Shown here: positions 1 to 8,129 of the stretch, piece after piece
How positions within the stretch are numbered: the stretch's first letter is position 1
How the letters are laid out: every line of letters starts with the position of its first letter
DNA from: Paenibacillus ottowii
Lineage (GTDB): Bacteria; Bacillota; Bacilli; Paenibacillales; Paenibacillaceae
NCBI RefSeq assembly: GCF_006874425.1
Contig: NZ_VIJZ01000002.1
Location: 558,001 to 622,000 of the forward strand
DNA: 64,000 bases
Reading direction: 5' to 3'
Notes under the pieces: model-generated
What the model was told of the DNA's origin: nothing
Seen by the model: the letters and a program-made list of their open reading frames with translations, nothing else
Databases searched by the model: none
Program-made: the position numbers and the translations under genes

Positions 1-2
1 AT

Positions 3-1568
3 GCACTGAATCAATCGCTAAATACGATAGCACTCAAGCTGTTTAACGAAAAGGTAGGAATCAGTAAGGCCTGGGCTTTTGCTAAAAAACTGGGTATTAC
101 CACCTTGGAACCAAGTGATAACAACGCCCAAACAGGTGTACTCGGCGGCTTGGCTCATGGGGTAACCGTTGAGGAGCTCACCAATGCATATGGAGCCATT
201 CCAAATGGCGGTGTGTTTAATGATGCCTATATGATCGAAAAGATCGTAGATTCGCGGGGCAATATTGTATATAAACATCAGCCTAACCCTGTGCAGGCCT
301 TCACACCACAAACCGCCTACCTGATGACGGATATGTTGCGTACAGCCGTATCGGAAGGCACAGGCAAACTGGTGAAGCGTAACTTTAACCAATCTGGCAA
401 AATTCCAATTGCCGGCAAAACAGGCACTACGCAATCCTACACCGATGTTTGGTTCGAGGGTTTCACACCTGACGTCACGCTGGGAGTATGGGTTGGTTAC
501 AAGCAACCTGTCAATAAGCTTGAAACGAAAGCACAAAAAGAGCGGGCTCGTCGTCTATGGGCTCTAATCATGAATGAAGTAACGGCTAAAGATTCTCAGT
601 TGTTTCAAACAGACAGTTTCAATCGACCTGACGGCATTGTAAGCCGTACAGCCTCCGCTTATGGTTCAGACATTTATAACAGTAAATATCTACCCAAAAA
701 CAGTGAAAATGGTGTTACCCGTGCGAAATACATTACCTATCAAGGTGTAAATTATATTCCACGTGATGGTACGCCAGATGATATGTTGTATGAACGGACT
801 GTTAGAAAACGGGAAAAACCAATCTCGGAATTGATTAAAGAGCTTCAGCATGCCTTTACAGTGATGAAACGACATAACTCGTTGTCTTACTACCTGCCTC
901 AAGATGCAGATAAAGAAGCTCCTACTCAGATTGACCCACGCAAGGACGATGGAGCAGCTCCTAACGCTCCTTCTAGTGTCAGCGTAAGTTATAGTAACGG
1001 CAAGGCGATAATCAGCTTTAGCCCCAGCGGAAACAGCGATGTTGTAGGTTACCGTTTGTATCGTTCCACAGATGGGGGCAGCTTCCAACGGCTTGGCAAG
1101 GTCGTCATGGCTGACGACTCCAAGGTTTTCTCTGATAGCCCTGGGGGAAGCAGCGCAAGCTACTATGTGACTGCCGTTGATGTGGGAGGACATGAGTCTG
1201 GACCAAGCAGCAAAGCAGACACAGCACCTGTAGTACCCCCTGCGGATTCTGAGTCACCAGACGCTCCGGGCGAGGGAGATGGAACTGGGGTGCAGCCTAC
1301 GGAAGTTCCTACTGCTCCTGGACAGCCCCAAGCTAAAGCCGCAGGCAAGTCCGTAGCGCTCCAATGGAGTGCAGGAAAGCCTGCGGACGGTATCACAGGC
1401 TATAACGTATATTACAGTGAAAGCGGTGCGGAGCCTTTTAAAAACATAGGCTCTACCGCATCTACCAGCTTTGAGTATAAAGCGGGCAGCAAGCCCAAAG
1501 GCTGGTTCCGTGTTACTTCCATAAATGCCATCGGAGAATCGGCCCCTTCTGGAGCGGTTCGCCCATAA
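3..1568 (+). CDS. Penicillin-binding protein 1A, C-terminal part (5'-truncated by window)
   Basis: The frame is open from base 3, so this is the 3' part of a larger gene. The first half is a class A PBP transpeptidase domain that cross-links peptidoglycan outside the membrane. The KTG box reads GKTGTTQSYTDVWFEG and is followed by the usual TLGVWVGY strand. Two fibronectin type III-like modules of about 85 residues follow at roughly 960-1220 and 1310-1560, separated by a Pro/Ser/Glu-rich linker. Both carry the VxGYxxYxS pattern of FN3 domains. The SxxK serine and the glycosyltransferase domain must lie upstream of the window. FN3 tails of this kind are common on Paenibacillus PBP1A proteins and probably bind wall or other surface components. 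A strong hairpin terminator follows. The family call is firm; the exact symbol (ponA/pbpF/pbpA) is not. Confidence 0.9.
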   Translation, partial: ALNQSLNTIALKLFNEKVGISKAWAFAKKLGITTLEPSDNNAQTGVLGGLAHGVTVEELTNAYGAIPNGGVFNDAYMIEKIVDSRGNIVYKHQPNPVQAFTPQTAYLMTDMLRTAVSEGTGKLVKRNFNQSGKIPIAGKTGTTQSYTDVWFEGFTPDVTLGVWVGYKQPVNKLETKAQKERARRLWALIMNEVTAKDSQLFQTDSFNRPDGIVSRTASAYGSDIYNSKYLPKNSENGVTRAKYITYQGVNYIPRDGTPDDMLYERTVRKREKPISELIKELQHAFTVMKRHNSLSYYLPQDADKEAPTQIDPRKDDGAAPNAPSSVSVSYSNGKAIISFSPSGNSDVVGYRLYRSTDGGSFQRLGKVVMADDSKVFSDSPGGSSASYYVTAVDVGGHESGPSSKADTAPVVPPADSESPDAPGEGDGTGVQPTEVPTAPGQPQAKAAGKSVALQWSAGKPADGITGYNVYYSESGAEPFKNIGSTASTSFEYKAGSKPKGWFRVTSINAIGESAPSGAVRP

Positions 1569-1624
1569 TAATGGAAGACAAAAGCTGAAACGATACTTTG
1601 GGTGAAGATGAATAAAATTCCCCT

Positions 1625-1677
1625 AATCAAAAGGGAGTCTCCATAGCTATAATGGCTATAGAGACTCCCTTTTGATT
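1625..1677. terminator. Bidirectional intrinsic terminator between the PBP gene and acsA
   Basis: A perfect 17-bp inverted repeat (1625-1641 against 1661-1677) lies between two convergent genes, with a further short inner stem (ATAGC/GCTAT). A-rich and T-rich flanks on either side let it serve both strands. Confidence 0.85.
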
Positions 1678-1693
1678 GCAAACATGCAGCGAT

Positions 1694-3409
1694 TCAATCC
1701 TCGATAGTAGACAAGTCACCTGTAGGCAGGTTAAGTTCCCAGGCTTTCAGCACACGTCTCATAATTTTACCGGAACGGGTTTTGGGTAACTTTTCTTTAA
1801 ACTCAATTTCACGCGGAGCAGCATGAGCAGACAGCCCTTCCTTGACGAAGCGGTAAATATCCTGTTGTAACGCTTCCGACGCTGTATAGCCGTCACGCAG
1901 GGCGACAAAAGCTTTAATGATCTCTCCTCGTACAGTGTCTGGTTTCCCAATGACTCCAGCTTCGGCTATAGCAGGATGCTCCAGGAGCTTGCTCTCGACC
2001 TCAAAAGGACCGATGCGCTCTCCGGAGGAGTTGATAACATCATCAATTCTCCCCTGAAACCAGAAGTATCCGTCCTCGTCCATGTAAGCCGAATCACCGG
2101 ATACATACCAATCGGGAAAACGGAAATATTCCTGGAACTTGTCTGGATTGTTCCATATACGGTTCATCATGGATGGCCATGGTGTACGAATCGCCAAATG
2201 TCCCATCCTATTAGGAGGCAACACCTGGCCTCTGTCGTCCAAAATAACTGCCTGAATACCTGGGAGTGGCTTTCCCATCGAACCCGGCTTAATCGGTAGC
2301 TCTGGGTAATTACAGATCAACTGTCCTCCTGTCTCCGTCATCCACCAAGTATCATGAATACGCTGTCCGTAGACTTGCCACCCCCATCTCACCACTTCGG
2401 GATTGAGAGGCTCCCCAACGGATAATACATGCCGCAAGCTGCTTAGATCATAATTGGCAACAACCTGCTCCCCTGCGCTCATCAGCATCCGAAACGCCGT
2501 AGGAGCACTATACCAAATCGTCACTTCGTGACGTTCAATCGTACGATACCAGTCCTCCGGGCTGAAACGGCCTCCACGAATGACATTCGTCGCTCCATTT
2601 AACCAAGGAGCAAAAATTCCATATGACGTTCCCGTAACCCAGCCAGGATCAGCAGTACACCAATACACATCATCTTCCCGCAGATCCAGCACCATTTTCC
2701 CTGTATAGTAATGCTGAATCATTGCATTTTGCACATGATACACGCCTTTGGGCTTGCCCGTTGAGCCTGATGTATAGTGAATAATTAGTCCATCTTCACG
2801 ACTCAACCATTCGGGCTCAAGCTCTTCTGAGGACATAAGCATTTCCGTTTCAAAGTCAATAATTCCCTGCTCTCGTTCGTCCATGTTACCAACCACAAAA
2901 ATATGCCGCAACTCAGGAAGCTCCTCACGTTTTACACGTGAAAGAAGCGCAGGTGTGGTCACTAATGCCACCGCTCCGCTATCCTGCAAGCGATCCTTAA
3001 CCGCCGTCTCCATAAACGCCTCAAACAATGGACCGACAACAGCTCCTACCTTTAAAACACCTAGCATACTAATGACCAGCTCTGGTGAACGCGGCATAAA
3101 TATAAACACCCGCTCCCCTTTACCAATACCGTATTTGCGCAGCACATTTCCGAACCTGTTGGAACTGGCACGGAGCTGAGAAAAAGTATAGGTTTCATGA
3201 CGGTTTGCGTCACAATACAAAAGTGCTGCTTTCTCTCCCCGACCTTCCTCAACATGTCGGTCAATCGCTTCATGTGCCATATTCACTTTGCCTGTTTCAT
3301 ACCACGTAAAATGACGTTCTACATCTTCCCACTGAAAGTTGTTGTAAGCTTGTTCATAAGGGCCCATGTTGGATGTGGGAACTACAGCCTGGAGCTCATC
3401 AATCTTCAT
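1694..3409 (-). CDS. acsA: Acetyl-CoA synthetase
   Basis: AMP-forming acetate:CoA ligase of 571 residues, the usual length for the Bacillus AcsA type. It activates acetate to acetyl-CoA in the cytoplasm. The adenylation P-loop is YTSGSTGKPKG (about residue 212). WWMTETGGQ (A5 region) and the C-terminal A10 motif KTRSGKIMRR are present; the lysine of A10 is catalytic and is the known target of acetylation by AcuA. The start has a good GGAGG seven to eight bases upstream. The gene diverges from acuA, as in Bacillus, and a catabolite-responsive-element-like site lies in the shared promoter region. CcpA and acetylation control are therefore expected. The acuB and acuC genes that accompany acuA in Bacillus are not here. 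Confidence 0.95.
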   Translation of the reverse strand: MKIDELQAVVPTSNMGPYEQAYNNFQWEDVERHFTWYETGKVNMAHEAIDRHVEEGRGEKAALLYCDANRHETYTFSQLRASSNRFGNVLRKYGIGKGERVFIFMPRSPELVISMLGVLKVGAVVGPLFEAFMETAVKDRLQDSGAVALVTTPALLSRVKREELPELRHIFVVGNMDEREQGIIDFETEMLMSSEELEPEWLSREDGLIIHYTSGSTGKPKGVYHVQNAMIQHYYTGKMVLDLREDDVYWCTADPGWVTGTSYGIFAPWLNGATNVIRGGRFSPEDWYRTIERHEVTIWYSAPTAFRMLMSAGEQVVANYDLSSLRHVLSVGEPLNPEVVRWGWQVYGQRIHDTWWMTETGGQLICNYPELPIKPGSMGKPLPGIQAVILDDRGQVLPPNRMGHLAIRTPWPSMMNRIWNNPDKFQEYFRFPDWYVSGDSAYMDEDGYFWFQGRIDDVINSSGERIGPFEVESKLLEHPAIAEAGVIGKPDTVRGEIIKAFVALRDGYTASEALQQDIYRFVKEGLSAHAAPREIEFKEKLPKTRSGKIMRRVLKAWELNLPTGDLSTIED

Positions 3410-3454
3410 GCATTCAGCCTCCTCACAATGGAATAATGAGAATTACACAGAACA

Positions 3455-3469
3455 AAATAGCGCTTACAT
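3455..3469 (-). promoter_or_regulatory. cre-like site (CcpA operator) between acsA and acuA
   Basis: Read on the minus strand the site is ATGTAAGCGCTATTT. It matches the consensus WTGNAANCGNWNNCW except for the penultimate C. It lies 46-60 bases upstream of the acsA start, and ccpA itself is 1.6 kb away. acsA repression by CcpA is established in Bacillus; its operation here is inferred. Confidence 0.55.
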
Positions 3470-3656
3470 AATTAATGATGCAAATGATTACCTTTAATTT
3501 GTGTAGTAATTTAAAAGCACTTAATTGTGAACATTTCGTGTCTAAATCAGTATATCATAGTTAAGGATGTGACGACCATCCTTTTCATTTATTTGTTTTT
3601 TTGTTATAAGTAGGGGATATGAAGAGCTACTGACGGCAAACAAGGAGGTCGTACAC

Positions 3657-4289
3657 ATGCAGCATTTAAAACTGTACCACTCGGACACACTGGATCATAA
3701 CGGACAAACCATTCATGTAGAAGGACCGGTATCCGCTGATCGACTGCGGTCATTTCAAATGCATACGCAATTGGACGCCTTTCGTAAACCCAAGGAGCAA
3801 TTCAACGCGTTAGTGGAAATTTCAGAACTGCCAGAAGGCAGAATCATCATTGCTCATGATGGAGAAACCCTTCTGGGATACGTGACTTTTCACTATCCAG
3901 ATGAGATGGAACGCTGGTCAGAAGCTGGTATGAAGGATTTATTAGAACTCGGAGCTGTCGAGGTAGCCGATGACTATCGCGGGCTGGGCCTGGGCAGCCG
4001 AATGATTCGGATTGCCTTTGAGGACGGACAGCTCGAAGCTTATATTATTTTTACGACCGAATACTATTGGCATTGGGATTTAAAAGGCAGCGGTCTTTCC
4101 GTATGGGAATACCGCCGCATGATGGAACGCCTGATGAAAACCGTAAATATGGTATGGTACGCTACGGATGATCCTGAAATATGCTCACATCCGGCGAACT
4201 GCCTGATGGTAAGAATGGGAGACGATGTGCCCCTCGAATCAAGGGAACAGTTTGACCGTATCCGGTTTGTCCGAAGATTCATGTATTAA
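3657..4289 (+). CDS. acuA: Acetoin utilisation protein AcuA (protein acetyltransferase)
   Basis: 210 residues, the same length as Bacillus AcuA, a GNAT-fold enzyme that acetylates and inactivates AcsA. The acetyl-CoA binding segment is VEVADDYRGLGLGSRMIRIAF (about 101-121), a clear GNAT motif A with the R-G-x-G-x-G/S pattern. The TEYYWHWDLKGSGLSVWEYRRMM stretch is characteristic of AcuA. A ribosome binding site AAGGAGGTCG precedes the ATG. The gene is divergent from its substrate gene acsA. It stands alone, convergent with mtnN, without acuB or acuC. Despite the name, the main documented role of the family is control of acetyl-CoA synthetase. Confidence 0.92.
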   Translation: MQHLKLYHSDTLDHNGQTIHVEGPVSADRLRSFQMHTQLDAFRKPKEQFNALVEISELPEGRIIIAHDGETLLGYVTFHYPDEMERWSEAGMKDLLELGAVEVADDYRGLGLGSRMIRIAFEDGQLEAYIIFTTEYYWHWDLKGSGLSVWEYRRMMERLMKTVNMVWYATDDPEICSHPANCLMVRMGDDVPLESREQFDRIRFVRRFMY

Positions 4290-4302
4290 AAAAATCATAT
4301 CA

Positions 4303-5001
4303 TTAGTCCAAATGCTTGAGCATGAACTCCACAATACGGTGCGAACGATGCGAAGCTTCTACCGTAAACTCAGTATAATTTACGTGAGCTGATCCATCAG
4401 CCTTATCTGACATAGATCGTAGGACCACATAAGGCACAGCGTTCATATGAGCTGTCTGAGCTACTGCGGCGCCCTCCATTTCGGTACAAGCACCGTTCAT
4501 CTCATGATGTAATGCTGTTACTATCTCACGATTTGCGACAAATTGATCGCCGGAAAGTACTTTTCCGACTATATAGCGATCACCAAACGATTTGCAGGCT
4601 TGTTCAGCCAGATGGACTAGAGCAGGATCGGCCGCGAACTCGGAGGTATCTTGATAAGGAATGACCCCTCTGGCATAACCCAAAGGCGTTACATCCATGT
4701 CATGCTGCATACATGTTGATGAGATGACAATGTCCCCAATGTTTAAATCAGGGTGCACGGCCCCTGCCACTCCGGTGAATATAATTTGTTCTACACCAAA
4801 ATGATCAATCAGGATTTGTGTTGTTACTGCAGCATTGACTTTGCCCACACCAGACTTGCAGACGACTACCCTATGCCCGTGAATCATTCCGGTAGTGTAG
4901 GTGATCCCAGCCTTGATCGTCTTGCTTGCTTCCGTCATCGCTGAGAGCAGCAACTCAATTTCTTCATCCATTGCACCCATTAATCCATAAAGTCGGCTCA
5001 T
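4303..5001 (-). CDS. mtnN: 5'-methylthioadenosine/S-adenosylhomocysteine nucleosidase
   Basis: 232-residue MTA/SAH nucleosidase, which cleaves adenine from methylthioadenosine and S-adenosylhomocysteine in methionine salvage and methyl-cycle detoxification. The start MSRLYGLMGAMDEEIELL is typical and contains the active-site glutamate of IGAMxEE. FTGVAGAVHPDLNIGDIVIS (phosphorylase fold) and CTEMEGAAVAQTAHMNAVPYVVLRSMSDKADG follow. The latter holds the ExExAA-type substrate-binding stretch and the catalytic Asp near the SDKAD segment. It has its own promoter region and lies between convergent acuA and upstream ccpA. Confidence 0.95.
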   Translation of the reverse strand: MSRLYGLMGAMDEEIELLLSAMTEASKTIKAGITYTTGMIHGHRVVVCKSGVGKVNAAVTTQILIDHFGVEQIIFTGVAGAVHPDLNIGDIVISSTCMQHDMDVTPLGYARGVIPYQDTSEFAADPALVHLAEQACKSFGDRYIVGKVLSGDQFVANREIVTALHHEMNGACTEMEGAAVAQTAHMNAVPYVVLRSMSDKADGSAHVNYTEFTVEASHRSHRIVEFMLKHLD

Positions 5002-5061
5002 TACGTATCCCTCGTTTCTTAGTTTGATGATGATAGCACAAGAAGCTATGTATCCACGAAA

Positions 5062-5083
5062 AAAGCTCCGTTAAAGGAGCTTT
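5062..5083 (-). terminator. Intrinsic terminator of ccpA
   Basis: AAAGCTCC pairs with GGAGCTTT around a six-base loop. On the minus strand the stem is followed by a run of T, directly downstream of the ccpA stop. Confidence 0.8.
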
Positions 5084-5114
5084 CATCGAAGGTGTATCTT
5101 ATTTGGCACTATAC

Positions 5115-6122
5115 CTAGTCTAAATAATTAACGGATAACCGCAAAATGGTTTCATGCGGCAAGATAACGCGAGAGTTCTCCACGTTTTCCTTTTTCATCA
5201 GCTTGGTTAGCAAACGCATCGCTACCGCACCCAAATCGTACATCGGTTGCGCAACAGTTGTCAGCTGAGGACGAACCATGGAGGCCATACGAATATTATC
5301 AACACTGATGACCGAAAAATCGTCAGGTACTTTCAGTCCCTCATCCTGAATGCTATGAATCGCACCAATGGCCATTTCATCCGTAGCGGCAAAAATAGCA
5401 GTTGGTTTCTTCTTCAGACCGAGGAAGTATTTCATAGCTTCAACACCGGATTCATAACGATAGTTCCCGATTCGCACGAGATCTTCCTGATAATCAATTC
5501 CAGCTGTTTCCAGCGCTCTCTTGTAGCCTTGGAAACGTGCATAGCCGTTTGCTGGATCTTGAAGCGTACCACTGATCATTGCGATCTGACGGTGTCCATG
5601 GCGGATCAACGTGTTAACTGCATCAAACGCAGCGGCTTCATGGTCAATATCAACCGAAGGATAGCTACCTTTTTCATCGCTCGTTGCACATAAAACAATA
5701 GGGACAGCAGCTGTATGAAACGCCTGAATATGCTCGTCCGTTACTGTGCCGCCCATGAACAGAAGTCCATCGACTTGTTTTTCAAGTAACGTATTGATAA
5801 CACGGATTTCTTTTTCTTTCCGCTTGTCGGCATTACATAAAATGATGTTATAGTGATACATATTTGCAATATCCTCAATACCGCGCGCAATTTCTGCAAA
5901 AATTGAATTCGATATATCCGGAATAACTACGCCAACAGTTGTTGTCTTCTTGCTGGCCAAACCTCTAGCTACCGCATTTGGGCGATATCCCAATTGTTCA
6001 ATTGCTTCGTATACCTTCTTGCGAGTTTGAGGTTTTACATTAGGATTATTGTTAACTACGCGGGATACTGTCGCCATTGAGACCCCAGCTTCGCGAGCTA
6101 CATCATAGATCGTTACCGTCAC
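5115..6122 (-). CDS. ccpA: Catabolite control protein A (LacI family)
   Basis: Global carbon regulator that binds cre sites together with HPr(Ser-P). The N-terminal LacI helix-turn-helix reads [21 protein letters not shown], and [12 protein letters not shown]...[21 protein letters not shown] is almost identical to Bacillus CcpA. The periplasmic-binding-protein-like effector domain follows to the end. A longer in-frame start exists at 6143. The GTG at 6122 gives MTVTIYDVA, which matches the family N terminus and has a GGAG nine bases upstream, so I prefer it (335 residues). ytxJ lies just upstream, as in Bacillus, and a clear terminator follows. Candidate targets in this window include acsA, maeA and the galactan operon, each with a cre-like box. 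Confidence 0.93.
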   Translation of the reverse strand: MTVTIYDVAREAGVSMATVSRVVNNNPNVKPQTRKKVYEAIEQLGYRPNAVARGLASKKTTTVGVVIPDISNSIFAEIARGIEDIANMYHYNIILCNADKRKEKEIRVINTLLEKQVDGLLFMGGTVTDEHIQAFHTAAVPIVLCATSDEKGSYPSVDIDHEAAAFDAVNTLIRHGHRQIAMISGTLQDPANGYARFQGYKRALETAGIDYQEDLVRIGNYRYESGVEAMKYFLGLKKKPTAIFAATDEMAIGAIHSIQDEGLKVPDDFSVISVDNIRMASMVRPQLTTVAQPMYDLGAVAMRLLTKLMKKENVENSRVILPHETILRLSVNYLD

Positions 6123-6220
6123 ATTCCTTCTCTCCATTGCCAATAAATTTTCAACCGAATCCTAGATCAACTAATTAGAACCATGATACGACAAAATACT
6201 ACTTTATGCAACGACAGCAC

Positions 6221-6571
6221 TCATTCTACAAAAGTGAGATGATCGTGGAGTGCACGGGCTGTAATATTCGAATGGGATGTATGCCAGACAGCCTCCCCGT
6301 CCTTGATTAAAATGGCCTGCGGGGATTCATGTTTCACCTGAAGCTTGTCCGCGACCGCATTGGACACTGGTCGGTCTTCTACTACATAAATGATACCGTA
6401 TTCAATATTTTCGTCGGAAGCCCCTTCCAAATAAGACTCCACTTCCTGATATGCGCCTGCACTTATCGGACAGCGTGTGCTATGCTTAAAGAGGAGTAAC
6501 GGTTTATCTGATGACGCTTCCAGAGCCGTATTTAATTGTTGAATAGTAGTCATTTTCGTCATCGTCGCCAT
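6221..6571 (-). CDS. ytxJ: Bacillithiol-system redox protein YtxJ (BrxC-like)
   Basis: 116-residue thioredoxin-fold protein. The monothiol motif TRCPIS (about 32-37), with a single cysteine and the LLLFKHS strand before it, is characteristic of YtxJ/BrxC, a proposed de-bacillithiolation or redox-relay protein. A possible later start is MTKMTTIQQL (residue 4). The neighbour ccpA downstream reproduces the ytx-ccpA order of Bacillus. The membrane or stress proteins YtxG and YtxH, which accompany it there, are missing. The protein is cytoplasmic, without signal peptide or membrane segment. Confidence 0.85.
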   Translation of the reverse strand: MATMTKMTTIQQLNTALEASSDKPLLLFKHSTRCPISAGAYQEVESYLEGASDENIEYGIIYVVEDRPVSNAVADKLQVKHESPQAILIKDGEAVWHTSHSNITARALHDHLTFVE

Positions 6572-6672
6572 TGGATATACATTCCTTTCTGTGTCTTGTC
6601 GTATGGCCTATTCACATCGTAACAAAAAGAACATGTAAAATCCAATGGTGACCATGAAAATTTTCATATTTT

Positions 6673-7134
6673 TTAGTTTTTTGTATTCGTTAATACCGAT
6701 TTACTGGTAAAACCGGATAATTGAAGCAATCTTTTCTCTACATCACTCATCCATTCTTCATCTCCTAGGCTTCTCGCATAGCGATAAAGATCCAGTAAGA
6801 GATTAATCCGAAGCTCCATTCGCTCCTCCAAAGCGGATTGCCAATCCACATGGGGATTGTCCGCTTCCTCCAGTATAAGCTTGCGAATAATTTCTGCCAG
6901 TTCATGGTTGCGAGCAAAAGATATTCGCCGGGGCGCAGGTTTGCTTCCTAGACTTTGTAAAAGTTCCTTAATGTCCTTTGTCACATGCTGCAGAACCTCA
7001 CTGGAAAAGCATGACGGGCATGAAAATACAGGAACATGCAAAATTTCAACCTTACTCGCATATATGACCTTACGCAATTCCAGTCCCATCGGTTCACCGC
7101 ATTGGCATTGCTTATGCACTTTTAACCACCTCAT
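6673..7134 (-). CDS. Zinc-ribbon protein (YgiT/MqsA N-domain-like), function unknown
   Basis: 153 residues. The N-terminal 45 residues carry two CxxC-type pairs, CQCGEP (C9, C11) and FSCPSC (C39, C42), separated by a short beta hairpin that includes VIYASKVEILHVPVFSC. This is the arrangement of YgiT-type zinc ribbons found in YokU and MqsA proteins. The rest is helical and charged, with no helix-turn-helix that I recognise. No toxin partner is adjacent, so an antitoxin role is not supported. The gene is monocistronic. It is probably a conserved Paenibacillus protein. Confidence 0.6.
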   Translation of the reverse strand: MRWLKVHKQCQCGEPMGLELRKVIYASKVEILHVPVFSCPSCFSSEVLQHVTKDIKELLQSLGSKPAPRRISFARNHELAEIIRKLILEEADNPHVDWQSALEERMELRINLLLDLYRYARSLGDEEWMSDVEKRLLQLSGFTSKSVLTNTKN

Positions 7135-7141
7135 TACGTAG

Positions 7142-7457
7142 GATCAAACTATATAAGGATCTCTTCAGATATCCAGATATATCTATCTACTAGTCTATAA
7201 AATATTTGTTAACTCTATAAAATCTATCATACCTTTTTTTATTTCGACTTTGGGGACTCAAATCCTTCCACAGATTGCAGCAATGAACAAATTACCAAGG
7301 CATTGGAGAGTCAAAAAATGACGGTGATTGTAGTAAAAGAGCGACTCCTAACCTGAGAAACTGCGAAGGAATGGACTTTGGGCTTACTTTTTCTTAAGAT
7401 GTAAAAGTACAGACTACGAACAAGGGTGTCCGATGTGGCGCAGGAAAGGATGGTTAG
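7142..7457. other. Gene-free stretch of about 315 bases with a possible coding remnant
   Basis: The left part is AT-rich and carries the promoter of the zinc-ribbon gene. On the plus strand one frame stays open from about 7230 to the TGA ending at 7355. It reads like protein (DCSNEQITKALESQK, then MTVIVVKERLLT) but has no convincing start or ribosome binding site. It could be a decayed gene end or chance. No hairpin terminator or riboswitch was recognised. Confidence 0.35.
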
Positions 7458-7994
7458 ATGTCAAGACTTACCGGAAAAAAGGTCATTGCTCTCGTAGATG
7501 AGGAATTCGAGGATCTGGAATTATGGTACCCAGTGTACCGTGTTCGCGAAGAAGGCGCAGAGGTACATTTAGCCGGTGCTGAAAAAGGTAAAAAGTATAT
7601 TGGAAAATACGGCGTGCCTGCTGAAGCAGAATATGCCTTTGAAGAACTGAATAGTAGCGATTATGACGGTATTCTTGTCCCTGGCGGTTGGGCGCCTGAT
7701 AAACTGCGCCGCTACCCCAAGGTTATTCAACTTGTACAGGAGTTTCATGCCGCACATAAACCCATCGGACAAATCTGTCATGCAGGCTGGGTACTGATTT
7801 CAGCTAAAATATTGGATGGTGTCACAGTCACCTCCACACCGGGTATCCGTGATGATATGGAAAATGCAGGAGCGATCTGGAAGGATGAAGCTGTTGTGAC
7901 AGACGGACACATTGTATCCGCTCGTCGACCGCCCGATCTTCCACCTTACGGAAAAGCGTTCTGCGATGTATTAGCTAATCACGCTCAGAAATAA
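7458..7994 (+). CDS. DJ-1/PfpI family protein (YfkM/YhbO-like stress protein)
   Basis: 178-residue class I glutamine-amidotransferase-like fold. The nucleophile elbow is GQICHAGWVLISA (Cys about 104), and the acidic partner sits in LVDEEFEDLE near the N terminus. RRPPDLPPYGKAFCDVL at the C terminus is typical of the PfpI/YhbO group. Family members act as general stress proteins, deglycase-like enzymes or proteases; which applies is not visible here. The ATG follows a GGAAAGGATGG. The gene is monocistronic and ends at a very strong terminator. Confidence 0.88.
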   Translation: MSRLTGKKVIALVDEEFEDLELWYPVYRVREEGAEVHLAGAEKGKKYIGKYGVPAEAEYAFEELNSSDYDGILVPGGWAPDKLRRYPKVIQLVQEFHAAHKPIGQICHAGWVLISAKILDGVTVTSTPGIRDDMENAGAIWKDEAVVTDGHIVSARRPPDLPPYGKAFCDVLANHAQK

Positions 7995-8044
7995 GATATG
8001 TAATCCGACACAGGACTTGAGTAAACTTATGTATGGCTAGATCA

Positions 8045-8093
8045 AAAAAGCACCTTCAAAACCATGGATAAAATGGTTTTGAAGGTGCTTTTT
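8045..8093. terminator. Bidirectional intrinsic terminator
   Basis: A perfect 21-bp stem (8045-8065 against 8073-8093) with a seven-base loop sits between the convergent PfpI-like gene and the Enzyme I gene. It has A/T runs on both ends. Confidence 0.9.
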
Positions 8094-8129
8094 CGTCCGA
8101 GCTATCTAAGCATTGCGGATATTAAAATA

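Noticed and set aside
18..536. 172-residue minus-strand open frame at the left edge
   Set aside because: It lies antisense to the PBP transpeptidase domain, shows no domain, and the plus-strand frame is unambiguous.
6673..7134. Toxin-antitoxin system with the zinc-ribbon protein as an MqsA-like antitoxin
   Set aside because: No helix-turn-helix in the C-terminal part and no small toxin gene beside it.
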